DNA of 64,000 nucleotides from Tillus elongatus (GCA_964006375.1 OZ023267.1:31353094-31417093); one strand, 5' to 3'. Shown: positions 31,021 through 42,751, counted from the stretch's first letter. A program made the numbers and translations. Notes: generated by a model not told the origin, from the sequence alone.

Positions 31021-31173
31021 ATGTTTAAAAATACGACTATAAAAGCTCCAGAGAAACTATATTTTATTGTTACAAGTAGTAAGCAATGGTGCAAGGTTAA
31101 AAAGTAGGATGAAAGGAAAAATCCACAGTTATCTGAGAAAACCGCCTTATATTGCTGTGCAGACCATTTAAAC
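31021..31173 (+). pseudogene. THAP-domain-like exon fragment with splice donor
   Basis: The frame reads KNTTIKAPEKLYFIVTSS, KQWCK, an in-frame TAG, then DERKNPQL and ALYCCADHLN, immediately followed by GTAAGTA. A conserved-looking Trp, the C-x2-H ending (CADH) and the exon boundary just after it fit the second half of a THAP (C2CH) DNA-binding domain. The leading Cys pair is missing. It may derive from a P-element-type or other THAP transposase, or from a host gene. The internal stop suggests decay. Assignment is by motif impression only. Confidence 0.4.
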
Positions 31174-31355
31174 GTAAGTACCTCCTCATCTTTAGAAGGA
31201 ATATTAGTCATAAAATGTTAGAATTCTTAACATACCTTATTAAATTAGGTCGTAATTTTCATGGGGTCAAGATATGTTCATTTGTACATGTTTTTTTTGT
31301 GTTTTTTGTTTCTTTAACGTCGGCCTATTTCCGCGACTATGGCCAATCACCGACG

Positions 31356-31391
31356 CACAGTGGGGCAAAAGGCCAAAAAGCTGGCCAAAAC
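31356..31391 (+). repeat. Transib left terminal inverted repeat (RSS-like)
   Basis: 36 bp, identical to the inverse of 33227-33262. The heptamer CACAGTG is followed after 22 bases by CCAAAACCC, which matches seven of nine positions of the RSS nonamer consensus. The nonamer match is suggestive only. Confidence 0.93.
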
Positions 31392-31624
31392 CCGAAAATT
31401 CAATGTTTTATTTAGGGACTTTTTACGCGATAACTTACTAGTAGGGGACCCCGGCCACACATAAATTCGGGTGAGAGTAGCCCAGCTCCCCCCACCCTTC
31501 GTAGCATCACTTTAATGGCGACCGTTGCAGTGTACGTCTATACGCATGTTTCCGAGCGCTCGAAAGTTATGTATTTCTTGTGTGAATTATTGTGACGAAG
31601 TAAAAAATAATAGCTTTCGACGAA

Positions 31625-31643
31625 ATGGATTCTCCTCAGCAAG
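31625..31643 (+). other. Possible first coding exon of the Transib transposase
   Basis: ATGGATTCTCCTCAGCAAG (MDSPQQ) directly precedes GTAAGTA, a consensus donor. It lies 270 bp inside the left terminus, a sensible place for the transposase start. No matching downstream exon except the C-terminal one at 32052 is visible, so the middle exons are deleted. Confidence 0.5.
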
Positions 31644-32051
31644 GTAAGTAGAATGAAGTTTAGTGAATAATATTTATTAATTATTAAACTGTTGTTCTTT
31701 ATGAATGTTTATTGCTATATTTTTAATAAACTATTACGAAAAGTATTTTAATAAATAAGCCTGCTAAAAAAATTCTCGCTAGATCCCACTTTGAGACCCA
31801 TTCAGACTTGTTTCCTAAACATTTTTACGTAAATTATGTAAAATTTAGCTGCGACCATCTGCGACCCTGGAAATGAGATAGGTTTTTCCATGAAAATGCT
31901 ATTCGAAAGCGAATGACACGTCACGTCATTGGCACTATGTAAATACATGAAAATTTAGCCAAATCGAGCAATTATTTAGCAGCATCTTTGACGAAATAAG
32001 CACATGGCTCGAGCAGCCGGACAATTCACAATTAACATCATTTAACATCAC

Positions 32052-32444
32052 GTGACCGATGAGAGAAACGCGCGGTTTTCAAATGTATATGCTTTCGAAA
32101 CAGCAGAACTATTTGTACGATTGCATCCGTGGTACTACATGCCGACTACGGTACATAAATTGTTAATTCATGGGCCACATATCATTGGTTCGGCTTTGCT
32201 TCCAATAGGCATGATGTCTGAAGAAGCCCAGGAAGCTTGCAATAAGTTTATTAAGAAATTCACGCAAGACTACACTTGGAAAATAAGTCGAACTGCAACA
32301 ATGACCGATTTAATGAATCGTATGCTTCTAAACTCCGACCCCTACATTTCAAGTGTTCGTAAATTACCAACTAAAAAGAAATCCGAACTGACTAATGACG
32401 CGAACTCATTACTTGAGAAAGGGCTCACATCAGACGACGAATAG
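32052..32444 (+). pseudogene. Transib transposase, C-terminal fragment (RAG1-like core end)
   Basis: 130 residues remain of a protein normally several times longer. The frame opens at a GTG shortly after a TAA, so there is no authentic start. Recognisable: TDERNARFS, then FETAELFVRLHPWYYMPTTV, HKLLIHGPHIIGSALLPIG, MMSEEAQEACNK and SDPYISSVRKLP. The HK..IHG..II and SEEAQEA.NK blocks are the parts of Transib that correspond to the RAG1 C-terminal catalytic segment, which holds the third acidic residue (Glu). The join between NARFS and YAFETAEL looks like the site of an internal deletion. The first two catalytic Asp are absent, so the fragment cannot transpose DNA alone. It lies in the same orientation as exon-like 31625. 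Confidence 0.88.
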
Positions 32445-32559
32445 TATTTAAACATGTAAATAACTTAAAAATAAATATTATTTCACCACTGATCAATAAG
32501 TGTATATGTTGTTTGATGTAAGTAATATCTTGTTTACAATTACAAGACTTTTAATTCCT

Positions 32560-33195
32560 AATCAGGAATCTACAAAACCCCGGATACCAAATTCACAATG
32601 ATCAGAGTACATTTTATAACAATCGGTCGCCATTTTTAAACCGCCATTTTGTTTTTGAAAAAAAGAATCTCAGATTCGTTATCAGCAACCTGAAAACCCG
32701 CCAGATATCAAATTTTATCATAATCAGAGTTAACTTCACTATTTCCGCTCGCCATTTTGAAGCCGCCATTTTGTTTTTAATAAAATGGATATAAGATTCG
32801 CAATCAGCGATCCAAAAAATCCCCAGATACAAAATTTCATCATTATCATAGTAAATTTCACAATTTCCGGTCGCCATTTTGAAGCCGCCATTTTGTTTTT
32901 AATAAAATGATTCTCAGATTCGCAATCATCGACCCAAAAAATCCCCAGATACATAATTTCATCATAATCATAGTAAATTTCACCATTTCCGGTCGCCATT
33001 TTGAATCCGCCATTTTGTTTTTGAAAAAAGGATATCAGATTCGTTATCAGCAACCTAAAAAACCCCCAGTTGTCAAATTTTATCATAATCGGAGTAGATT
33101 TCACAATTTCCGGTCGCCATTTTGAAGCCGCCATTTTGTTTTTAATAAAATGGATCTCACATTCGTAATCAGCAACCCCAAAAAACCCCGATACC
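32560..33195. repeat. 122-bp minisatellite inside Transib, about 5 copies
   Basis: CCGCCATTTTGTTTTT recurs at 32641, 32763, 32885, 33007 and 33128, a spacing of 121-122. Each unit also has CAGATTCG(C/T)(A/T)ATCAG, a CC(A/G)ATAC/ATCAAATTTTATCAT-type stretch and CACAATTTCCGGTCGCC. Units are about 85-90 percent alike by eye. Long frames in this array on either strand are repeat artefacts. Confidence 0.93.
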
Positions 33196-33226
33196 AAGTT
33201 TTGAAAAAATTGGTTCATTTTTAGTA

Positions 33227-33262
33227 GTTTTGGCCAGCTTTTTGGCCTTTTGCCCCACTGTG
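33227..33262 (-). repeat. Transib right terminal inverted repeat (RSS-like)
   Basis: Inverse of the left end, closing with CTTTTGCCCCACTGTG, then CGACG. Confidence 0.93.
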
Positions 33263-33563
33263 CGACGCCAGGGAGCAGTTTCACCTCACTATCCTGGAAA
33301 TTTTGCCGAAACCCTGTCTTTCTGTAAGGAGGGTAGGGATCTTTAACGTGCCCAACATCGCATGGACACGGGACCGACGGCTTTACGCCCCCTCCGAAGG
33401 GCGGAACGTGCAGACATTCAACTTGCTCAAATACAATGCCAGAACCTCGGTTGATCTTAATTTTACAGTTTGTACTGAAAAAGTGAAAGGAGTACGCCGG
33501 GATCGAACCCAGTACCCTTCGGTTCAAAGGCACACGTTCTTACCTCTGAACCACCGAGGTTCT

Positions 33564-34488
33564 TTCATTTGTACATATTAATTATTAACTTTATATATTA
33601 TTACTCTTAGTATTAACAACCGGACAAAATAATGGTTATTAACTAACGAAATTACTTGCTTTGCTTCCAGTACTTATCCGTAAATAATTCAGACAGTATT
33701 GTTCTATCAAGAAGAATGATGTCATTATAAATGAGTCAATTCCTGGCAAATTATCTGATTGCGCCTGTTGAAAAAAAAAAGTCTCCCATTATATTATGCA
33801 CACTTTTCACTATTCAACTAAAATAAAGACAATAAATGAATGAAATTCACCACTATGTTGAGAAACAATCGAGCGTAATTATCATACCATAAGGCAAATG
33901 TAAATACGATATTTATTTGCTATCCAACTACGTCACGACAAATAGAACGTTCGCGGTTCCATGATAGTAATTCGAAATTCTTTGATTTTAACAGCCTTTT
34001 TCTGTCCATCATATAGATTTTTGGGTATTTTCATGCATGTAGTAATGTTCTATGCATGAAAAAGTATTAGGTAAATGTTAAACTAGTCATGTAATGGAAA
34101 ACCCATGCAAATTGCCTATTTAATAAATTTATGTAAAAACTATATTTTAGCTTAGAAAAGTATCAAGATTCAAAATTAGTTTATAAATATTGTTAACTTA
34201 CTTTGAATTCGTGAGCATTTGGATTTTTCAGCACCTGAAAATATAGAAATTGTAAATAGGACATTGTAATTTACTACATTATCAGCAAAAAGCTGTTAAT
34301 ACAGGGAATTGTTATTTCAATATATGTCTCCGTTATTATTGTGTCTACAATTTGGTTCAAATTTTCGCAAGCATTTTGGTTCTGAAAAAGAAAACAATCG
34401 CGCATCAAATTTCCTAGATTTACATATCAATTCATTGATTGTTGTTGCCCTTACATGGAGGAACTTGTCCATACTACATAAAGACTTG
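33564..34488. other. Intergenic, AT-rich
   Basis: No gene or shared repeat recognised up to 34300. From 34300 to 34488 the sequence extends the R4 repeat outward and shares weak similarity with 12.10-12.20 kb. Confidence 0.4.
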
Positions 34489-34691
34489 GAGACTACTTCT
34501 CTGACTTCATTGTTGGTTTTCGTTTTTGTAGGTGAAGGACGTAGCCAGCGCGTAAGCTTACTGGAGCAGGTGACCCTTACGAATTTTAGATGTTCTAGGA
34601 TGTTCTTCACTTGATCCAGTTAGTTTACGCGCTGGCTACGTCCTTCACCTACAAAAGCGAAAACCAACAGTGAAGCCAGAGAAGTAGTCTC
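34489..34691. repeat. R4 inverted pair: 67-bp arms, 69-bp centre
   Basis: Arms 34489-34555 and 34625-34691 pair with about three mismatches (core GGTGAAGGACGTAGCCAGCG). The left arm plus centre resembles 12.0-12.2 kb, so this is two head-to-head R4 copies, the layout seen for terminal repeats of Penelope-like elements. No ribozyme core could be made out. Confidence 0.8.
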
Positions 34692-34889
34692 TAAATCTAT
34701 ATGTAGTTTACATGTCAAGTTTATTTTTCTAAAGGGAGCGCTAGGTATTTTCTTGGATAGTTCAACTGCAAATTCGATTGTCCACCTTATGAAGCTAACA
34801 CATTCTTGTCAAACCTACATAGTTCCAGAGATATCTAGATCTGGATATGCTTGTTAACGGGAATCGTTTACAATAGCCATCTCCGTTAC
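34692..34889. other. Intergenic spacer
   Basis: Nothing recognised. Confidence 0.4.
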
Positions 34890-35060
34890 TATTGGAGCTA
34901 CAATGTGGTTCATATAGGGAAAGTCGTAACATATAAGAATTAAAACTGCCCCCGGATATGGGTCCTAGAGATCCTATTTCGCGCTCATTTAAAGGAATTT
35001 TTTCAACATTCAAAAGTCGGGAACTCCACATTAGTGAATTTTTCTAAGAAAATTCACTAA
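34890..35060 (-). repeat. R1 left-end fragment without TA array
   Basis: ACTGCCCCCGGATATGGGTC, GCGCTCATTTAAAGGAA, and the terminal palindrome TTAGTGAATTTTTC / GAAAATTCACTAA at 35031-35061. The TA array position is replaced by CATATAAG, so this copy carries the site but no expansion. Confidence 0.8.
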
Positions 35061-35159
35061 TAAAAGGTGACATCTACTATAAGTATATTTGCAACAATAA
35101 ATTGAAAAACAGACCATAAGAAACTAGTAGATAAAGAACTTGAAATATTGTGTTTACCG

Positions 35160-35395
35160 AAATATTTCACACTGCCTGTTCTTATCTTATCTTTATCAGC
35201 ATATTTCTTATATCATTACTTGCAAATTTGTTATTTGGAAATAAAATAATAGTTTTAAAAATTGATACATCGCAAAACAGATGTTGAAAAAAAGCACTTG
35301 GAAAATATAGGTTGTAATTACCTGAAGCAGTTGCTGGAACTTATTAAGTTTTTTGTAAAATAATTGTACCGTAAACGTTGTATAATATACCACTT
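35160..35395 (-). repeat. Exon-like dispersed sequence, copy 1
   Basis: On the minus strand a frame ending KKLNKFQQLLQ meets GTAATTACAACC, and ATAACAAATTTGCAAG plus a stretch to AAGAACAGGCAGTGTGAAA follow. The same order is found on the plus strand at 54.43-54.66 kb. Either a short gene family fragment or the end of an unidentified element. This copy also shows the unoccupied version of the target used by the LINE at 54.66 kb. Confidence 0.5.
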
Positions 35396-35983
35396 TAAAT
35401 AATTAAAACCCCTGAATATGTATATATAGGGTAAGTTTAATTTTCATAATACCCTTGAATAGACTATGTTCATTCCAATGTTATTTTTTGACTCTTCTTA
35501 CAGAGTTTTTCACACTGGGATTTTTTCAACTGGTTTATAGTTTGCAAACAGACTGGTAATATATTTTAACCAGATCGGATTTTTCTGGATAGACTGGATT
35601 TGACCTGATACACTGGATTTCTCCTGATAAACTGGCTTTTCTTATATGCTGGCTTAATTGTGTGTGCGAATGCAATTTGTCTCACAATTATATTGCTGTT
35701 TAATTAACTCCAACAAAGACGTCTGGGTATAATGAACACACCAGCTGAGAAGAGGCAGATGAGTGTTACCACCCACTTTCAATACTCATTAACCGCATTA
35801 CTGTTCAAAACAACCACTATTGAGACATTTGCTGTTCGTTGATCTATTTTTGTTATTTTGTGTAAACGTTCTGTAATCACAGGTCGGTAAATTAGCTAGT
35901 TCATTATCAAATATAATTACACTACTTTCAAATAGCTTTACGATGCTAACCATTTAATATCACGGAGATGGTATTTATACTCT
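35396..35983. other. Intergenic; short imperfect CTGG(A)TTT tandem motif near 35575-35645
   Basis: GACTGGATTTGACCTGATA, CACTGGATTTCTCCTGATA and AAACTGGCTTTT follow each other with a period of about 22. Otherwise nothing recognised. Confidence 0.45.
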
Positions 35984-37302
<1,319 letters not shown>

Positions 37303-38652
37303 CTTTCATTTCAAAACCAGTCACCCTTAATAATTCCTTTATCAAGGAAATCTGGTTAAAAAAAAAACAGGTCAATTGGGATTTCGAGGGGCACGTTCAA
37401 AAACAGTATTTTTGGAATTTTACTTTTCACCCCCTAAGCCCCAGCCACCCCAACTTTATTATTTTAAATGACACCCCCTAGCTTGAGATACAACATTTTA
37501 AAGGTATTTAAAATCCTAATCCAACAGCCTTTACGAAATTTAAATCCACCGTCAACTTTTGAATTTAGAAGAAGAAAACCTCATCAAATTCGGAATTTAA
37601 AAAAATTATTATTTAATACTTTAAGACAAAAACCTACTTTATTAAGTGCTCAAAGTGCCCTCCGTTGTTAGCTTAACAATAAAAATAGCCAATTGACGAA
37701 TTGTTGTCTAACGTTTTGAAATGTTTCTGTAGTAATTTGTCGGAAAGCTCGGGTAATCCTATCTTTTAGAACCTGAATATTCTCTGGTGGAGGATTATGG
37801 TACACAACTGGTTTCAAATAACACCAAAGGAAGAAGTCCAGTGGTGTTAAGTCCGGAGATATGGCGGGCCATTCCAGGGCTTTGATTAAGCCACTCGCGA
37901 ACACGTAAGGCATAGTGTGGTGGTGCACCGTCCTGTTGATAGTGCAAATTTTGTTCATTCAGCAGTGGGTTGCCTTCTTCATTAACTTGGTTTTCTAAGG
38001 ACTCTGTTATAAGTGGGTCAATATAATTTTCCAAAAATTTTTAATACAAAGCACCAGTTAAATTTTCTTCAATAGACAAAGGGCCTATTATTTAATTTCC
38101 AAGAATTCCCGCCCAGACAATAATTTTTTGTGGAAACTGTGTATGACCCTCTACGAACACTCGTGGATTTTGATTATCCCAATATCTACAGTTGCGTTTA
38201 TAAGCAAAACCATTCAGAAAGAACGTTGATTCATCACTAAAGCAAATAATCTTTACCAAATTCGTATCGTCTTGAATTCTAGCAGTCATTCATTCACAGA
38301 ATTGAATCCTTCTATCATAATCATCCTCGCCGAGTTCATGAAGAATGGTAAATTTATAAGGAAATAACTTGTAAAGTTTTAAAACGTTATGTATGGAACC
38401 GACGGAAATATTCGTTAATCCAGCGACTTTTGGAACTGAAGTCGTAGAACACTAAGTGAGTAGCGAACGTGTCGCCACCTAGTTCGGAACCAAGTACTAT
38501 GTTGTCACGCCCGCTCCAAATAACACAGAGTATTAAAAATAGAGACGGTATACAACTAACTAACAATTTAAAAAATTGATAGCCCTGGCCCATTTCTACC
38601 CCAATATAGGGACAAAGTATGTAAGACTAGATGCATTCTCGCAACAATTAGA

Positions 38653-38695
38653 ACCGTAGACCGGTTTCGCTCTCATTAGAGCTCTTCAGTACGGC
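38653..38695 (-). ncRNA. Hammerhead ribozyme, type I, minus strand
   Basis: Inverse of the motif at 38901-38943. Core CUGAAGA, stem II GCUCU/AGAGC with an AAUG loop, GAAA, a minimal stem III made by ACCGGU, then the cleavage triplet GUC; stem I CCGUA/UACGG. Confidence 0.82.
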
Positions 38696-38900
38696 ATACT
38701 AATTGCAGCAAAAATGCACCAAAAATAACACGGCTATCGTATAGCCAGTCTTAAAACACTAAGTGAGTAGCGAACGTGTCGCCACCTAGTTCGGAACCAA
38801 GTACTATGTTGTCACGCCCGCTCCAAATAACACAGAGTATTAAAAATAGAGACGGTATACAACCAACTTATTTTTGGTGCATTTTTGCTGCAATTAGTAT

Positions 38901-38943
38901 GCCGTACTGAAGAGCTCTAATGAGAGCGAAACCGGTCTACGGT
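38901..38943 (+). ncRNA. Hammerhead ribozyme, type I, plus strand, first copy
   Basis: All invariant positions are present: CUGAAGA, GAAA and the cleavage triplet GUC. Stem I pairs CCGUA with UACGG, and stem II pairs GCUCU with AGAGC around AAUG. Stem III is only A-C-C/G-G-U, a palindrome with no loop, which in known retroelement hammerheads favours cleavage as dimers. Predicted cleavage after 38937. Confidence 0.85.
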
Positions 38944-39207
38944 TCTAATTGTTGCGAGAATGCATCTAGTCTTACATACTTTGTCCCTATATTGGGGTAG
39001 AAATGGGCCAGGGCTAACAATTTTTTAAATTGTTAGTTAGTTGTATACCGTCTCTATTTTTAATACTCTGTGTTATTTGTAGCGGGCGTGACAACATAGT
39101 ACTTGGTTTCGAACTAGGTGGCGACACGTTCGCTACTCACTTAGTGTTTTAAGACTGGCTATACGATAGCCGTGTTATTTTTGGTGCATTTTTGCTGCAA
39201 TTAGTAT

Positions 39208-39250
39208 GCCGTACTGAAGAGCTCTAATGAGAGCGAAACCGGTCTACGGT
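39208..39250 (+). ncRNA. Hammerhead ribozyme, type I, plus strand, second copy
   Basis: Same 43 bases as the copy 307 bp upstream. Predicted cleavage after 39244, so a transcript across both copies would release a 307-nt monomer (38938-39244). Confidence 0.85.
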
Positions 39251-40206
39251 TCTAATTATTGCGAGAATGCATCTAGTCTTACTGAAGTCGTAGGTTCGGC
39301 GGCAAAAATCCTAAAACCTCAATTTGTGCAGCTTCGTTAAGAACTCGTGGTTGCTTATTTGCTTTGTTACGTACTGAGCCAGTTTCTTCAAATTTTTGTG
39401 CGGTATTACGAGCACACCTATTCTGAGCACCATACAAGTAAATTATTTCAACTCTTTCTTGTGTAGTGTCAACCATGAATGTTAGTTTAATTTAAATTTA
39501 GTATCTTAAATTGAAATAATTTAAATGAGTTTGTTGTTTTCAAAATTTAAAAATCACAACAGACTCGGTTTTAACTCGTTGCAGTCGTCAAGAAATCGAA
39601 CACTAAATACGAATAAGTAACAAAGTTATCAAGAAAGTAAAACTGGTTCATTTTATTGGAAATTTATCGTTAAATTAGACATGGGCGTTATCGTTCCCAT
39701 ATCACCTCGTACCAGGAAAATTGATAGCCGCAAATGGCACCGGGGAGCTAAATTTGCAACAGCATTACGCTCAGAAAAATTATGGATAAAAACAATTCAA
39801 ATGTTAGAAAAAAAATCGACAGTCGACTATTTTAGTGTTAAGCTAACAACGGAGGGCAGTTTGAGCACTTAATAAAGTAGGTTTTTGTCTTAAACTATTA
39901 AATAAATTTTTGGAAAATATTCCGAATTTGATGAGGTTTTTCTTCTAAATTCTAAAGTTGGCGGTTGATTTAAATTTCGTGAACGCCGTTGGATTAGGCT
40001 TTAAAATAACTTTAAAATGATGTATCTCAAGCTACGGGGTGTCATTTAAAATTATACAGTTGGGGTGACTGGGGCTTAGGGGGTAAAATTCCGAAAATAC
40101 TGTTTTTGAACGTGCCCCTCGAAATCCCAATTGACCTGTTTTTTTTTTGAACCAGATTTCTTTGATAAAGAAATTATTAAGGGTGTGGCTAGTTTTGAAA
40201 TGAAAG

Positions 40207-40303
<97 letters not shown>

Positions 40304-40365
40304 TGAATTATTCAAAGAAACTTCATTAATACGATTTGTTAAAAAATGTATAGCTCTTTAACTAA

Positions 40366-41277
<912 letters not shown>

Positions 41278-42411
41278 AAAGAGTATATTAACTCCGTATG
41301 TGCATCAAAATAAACTATATTTGAATATGTGTATATGTTCTTCGTAACTTTGTGGTTATTATGAGATATAAATCCGTTTGAGATTCAGTTTTCAGCAGCA
41401 TGTGTATTAGACATTCCAGTTCAAAGTTTTGAGTAAAATTGGTTGAATTTTTCTTATAGTCACTGCGTAGGCAGCTTTACGAGACATGTTTCTTTGAACT
41501 TTTATATTTCCCTACTTAGATAAAGTGGTTTTCGGCACAGGTTCCCACTTTCATAACGGAATATATTAAAGTTTAATAAGACGTTTGTAGGGCAATCCGG
41601 GCGGGTCATTCGTGAAAACACAGACTCTCTCGCACGCCACCTCTTGGAATATTAAAGCGACGCAAAACGTACTCTGAGCCTCAACAATATAAAATAGATT
41701 TGTGACGTAAAAAAACGCAACCTGTACGGAAAAAATTATCACTAGCCCGCATTATTTTATAGCATCGTAGTTATGAGTGGTTTCTTTTATTACGTTTTCC
41801 AGAGATACAACATTCTTAGCAATAATAAAAAGGGCACCTCGCAGGAGTAACGGCGGAGTTATAGGGAGATGTTCGAGTCTGCCTTATATGAATATATGTC
41901 TTAAATTATTTATGAGTAGGGAGAGCTTCTAAGAACGATGGGACATAATTTAAATGTATACTGAATTTTCTTGACGAAGTTTATGCATTGTGATCAGGGT
42001 TGGACCAATATTTGGGTACGCTGGAATTTGTGAATAAGATTGTGCGCTCAAAAATTTGAATAAACTTATTGGCGGACAACATATTTCTTTTTAGATCCTT
42101 TATTAATTTATATATAGGCTGACGCATTGAAAACGAAACAAACCGATTTGCGTCCAGAGAATTTTTTTTTAAGAAACGCTGAAGCACGTCAATTTTAATA
42201 TTGAAGGGAACATGTTTTGGCATAAAACTCAACTTTGTCACATCAACCCCTTAAGGGTGGTGATAACAACCGTTATATTTCAAATAGGGAACATGGGTCG
42301 AGTGTTACATCATTTGAAAGCTCTTTCTTTTCTAAATTCAGTACACTAATTCTTTTGGAAGTTTTATCAACTCGTTTAAAAATTATTCACAGTTGAAGAT
42401 GCAAAAACGCA
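41278..42411. other. Intergenic, nothing recognised
   Basis: No gene; a minus-strand frame at 42241-41981 has no recognisable motif. The last 150 bp (from 42245, GGTGGTGATAACAACCG; CATTTGAAAGCTCTTTC) look like part of an old dispersed repeat, with a faint match at 60.38 kb. Confidence 0.4.
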
Positions 42412-42512
42412 TTTCACTCATTCCGATAAGAAATGTGCTGATAGTCAATGTTTTGTTGGTTTGTAAACAAAAAAATTGACTATCAGAACATTTCTTATCG
42501 GAATGAGAGAAA
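42412..42512. repeat. Near-perfect 38-bp hairpin with 25-nt loop
   Basis: Arms 42412-42449 and 42475-42512 pair with two mismatches (core CATTCCGATAAGAAATG). Size and geometry resemble a microRNA precursor or a tiny fold-back element; either would be consistent. Confidence 0.85.
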
Positions 42513-42751
42513 TACGGTTTATTATTCCAGTTTTCGGTCAGTTTGATACTTGATAGTACTACCAAAAATTAATTTCACAGTGGTGTATTCTGTAGAAGAA
42601 AAAGTTGAAATAATTACTCTTTTTGAATTTTCTAAAGTAACATAATCAAATTTGAACTTCAATAGTGTCAGTGAGGTGTCTGTAAAAGGGCAACTGTAAA
42701 TTTTCTGTTTATTCTTTAGAAATATGTCAATATTGTTAATTTAAATACATA

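Larger units (their letters stand above)
31356..33262 (+). mobile_element. Transib DNA transposon, internally deleted, 1,907 bp
   Basis: Three independent signs agree. First, perfect 36-bp terminal inverted repeats begin CACAGTGGGGCAAAAGG, and their first seven bases equal the V(D)J RSS heptamer. Second, a 5-bp target duplication CGACG flanks the element (31351-31355 and 33263-33267), matching the CGNCG preference known for Transib. Third, the reading frame at 32052-32444 looks like the C-terminal end of a RAG1-like Transib transposase. The interior also has a possible first exon (31625) and a 122-bp minisatellite (32560-33195). Most of the transposase gene is missing, so the element is non-autonomous. 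Confidence 0.93.
31303..33563 (-). mobile_element. tRNA-derived SINE, copy 2, split by Transib
   Basis: The 3' part lies at 31303-31355 (TTTAACGTCGGCCTATTTCC) and the rest at 33263-33563, ending in the B box (GGGATCGAACCCAG) and A box (TCTGAACCACCGAGG), all on the minus strand. Removing 31356-33262 and one copy of CGACG restores the arrangement seen in the intact copy at 24.5 kb, so the SINE is older than the Transib insertion. Confidence 0.92.
38448..39280. mobile_element. Retrozyme-like element: mirrored 307-bp tandem units with hammerhead ribozymes
   Basis: 833 bp flanked by a 13-bp target duplication ACTGAAGTCGTAG (38435-38447 and 39281-39293). The left half (38448-38862) is about 1.35 tandem copies of a 307-bp unit on the minus strand, and the right half (38865-39280) is about 1.35 copies on the plus strand; the period measures 307 in both halves. 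Three hammerhead motifs are present, one minus and two plus. There is no protein frame. Tandem HHR-bearing non-coding units of this size are the hallmark of metazoan retrozymes and of Penelope-like terminal repeats. The absence of any Penelope coding sequence favours a non-autonomous element, mobilised in trans. Confidence 0.82.
37668..39476 (-). pseudogene. Mariner-like transposase pseudogene, interrupted by a ribozyme element
   Basis: Reading on the minus strand: TTQERVEIIYLYGAQNRCAR (HTH, 39476-39279); the 833-bp insertion; the second HTH region (38437-38300) with a stop before TARIQDD; CFSDESTFFLNGF with the first catalytic Asp; KIIVWAGILGN; YQQDGAPPHYALRVREWLNQ with the second Asp; a frameshift; then EWPAISPDLTPLDFFLW with a third acidic residue Asp. 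It belongs to the same broad Tc1/mariner group as the DD41D gene, with all three acidic positions still readable, but frameshifts (near 37.88 and 38.05 kb), stops and the insertion abolish the protein. Confidence 0.87.

Noticed and set aside
32739..33533. 264-codon frame on the minus strand through Transib and the SINE
   Set aside because: It crosses the 122-bp minisatellite and SINE body; the repeated protein segments follow the tandem DNA units, and the 122-bp period is not maintained for coding reasons.
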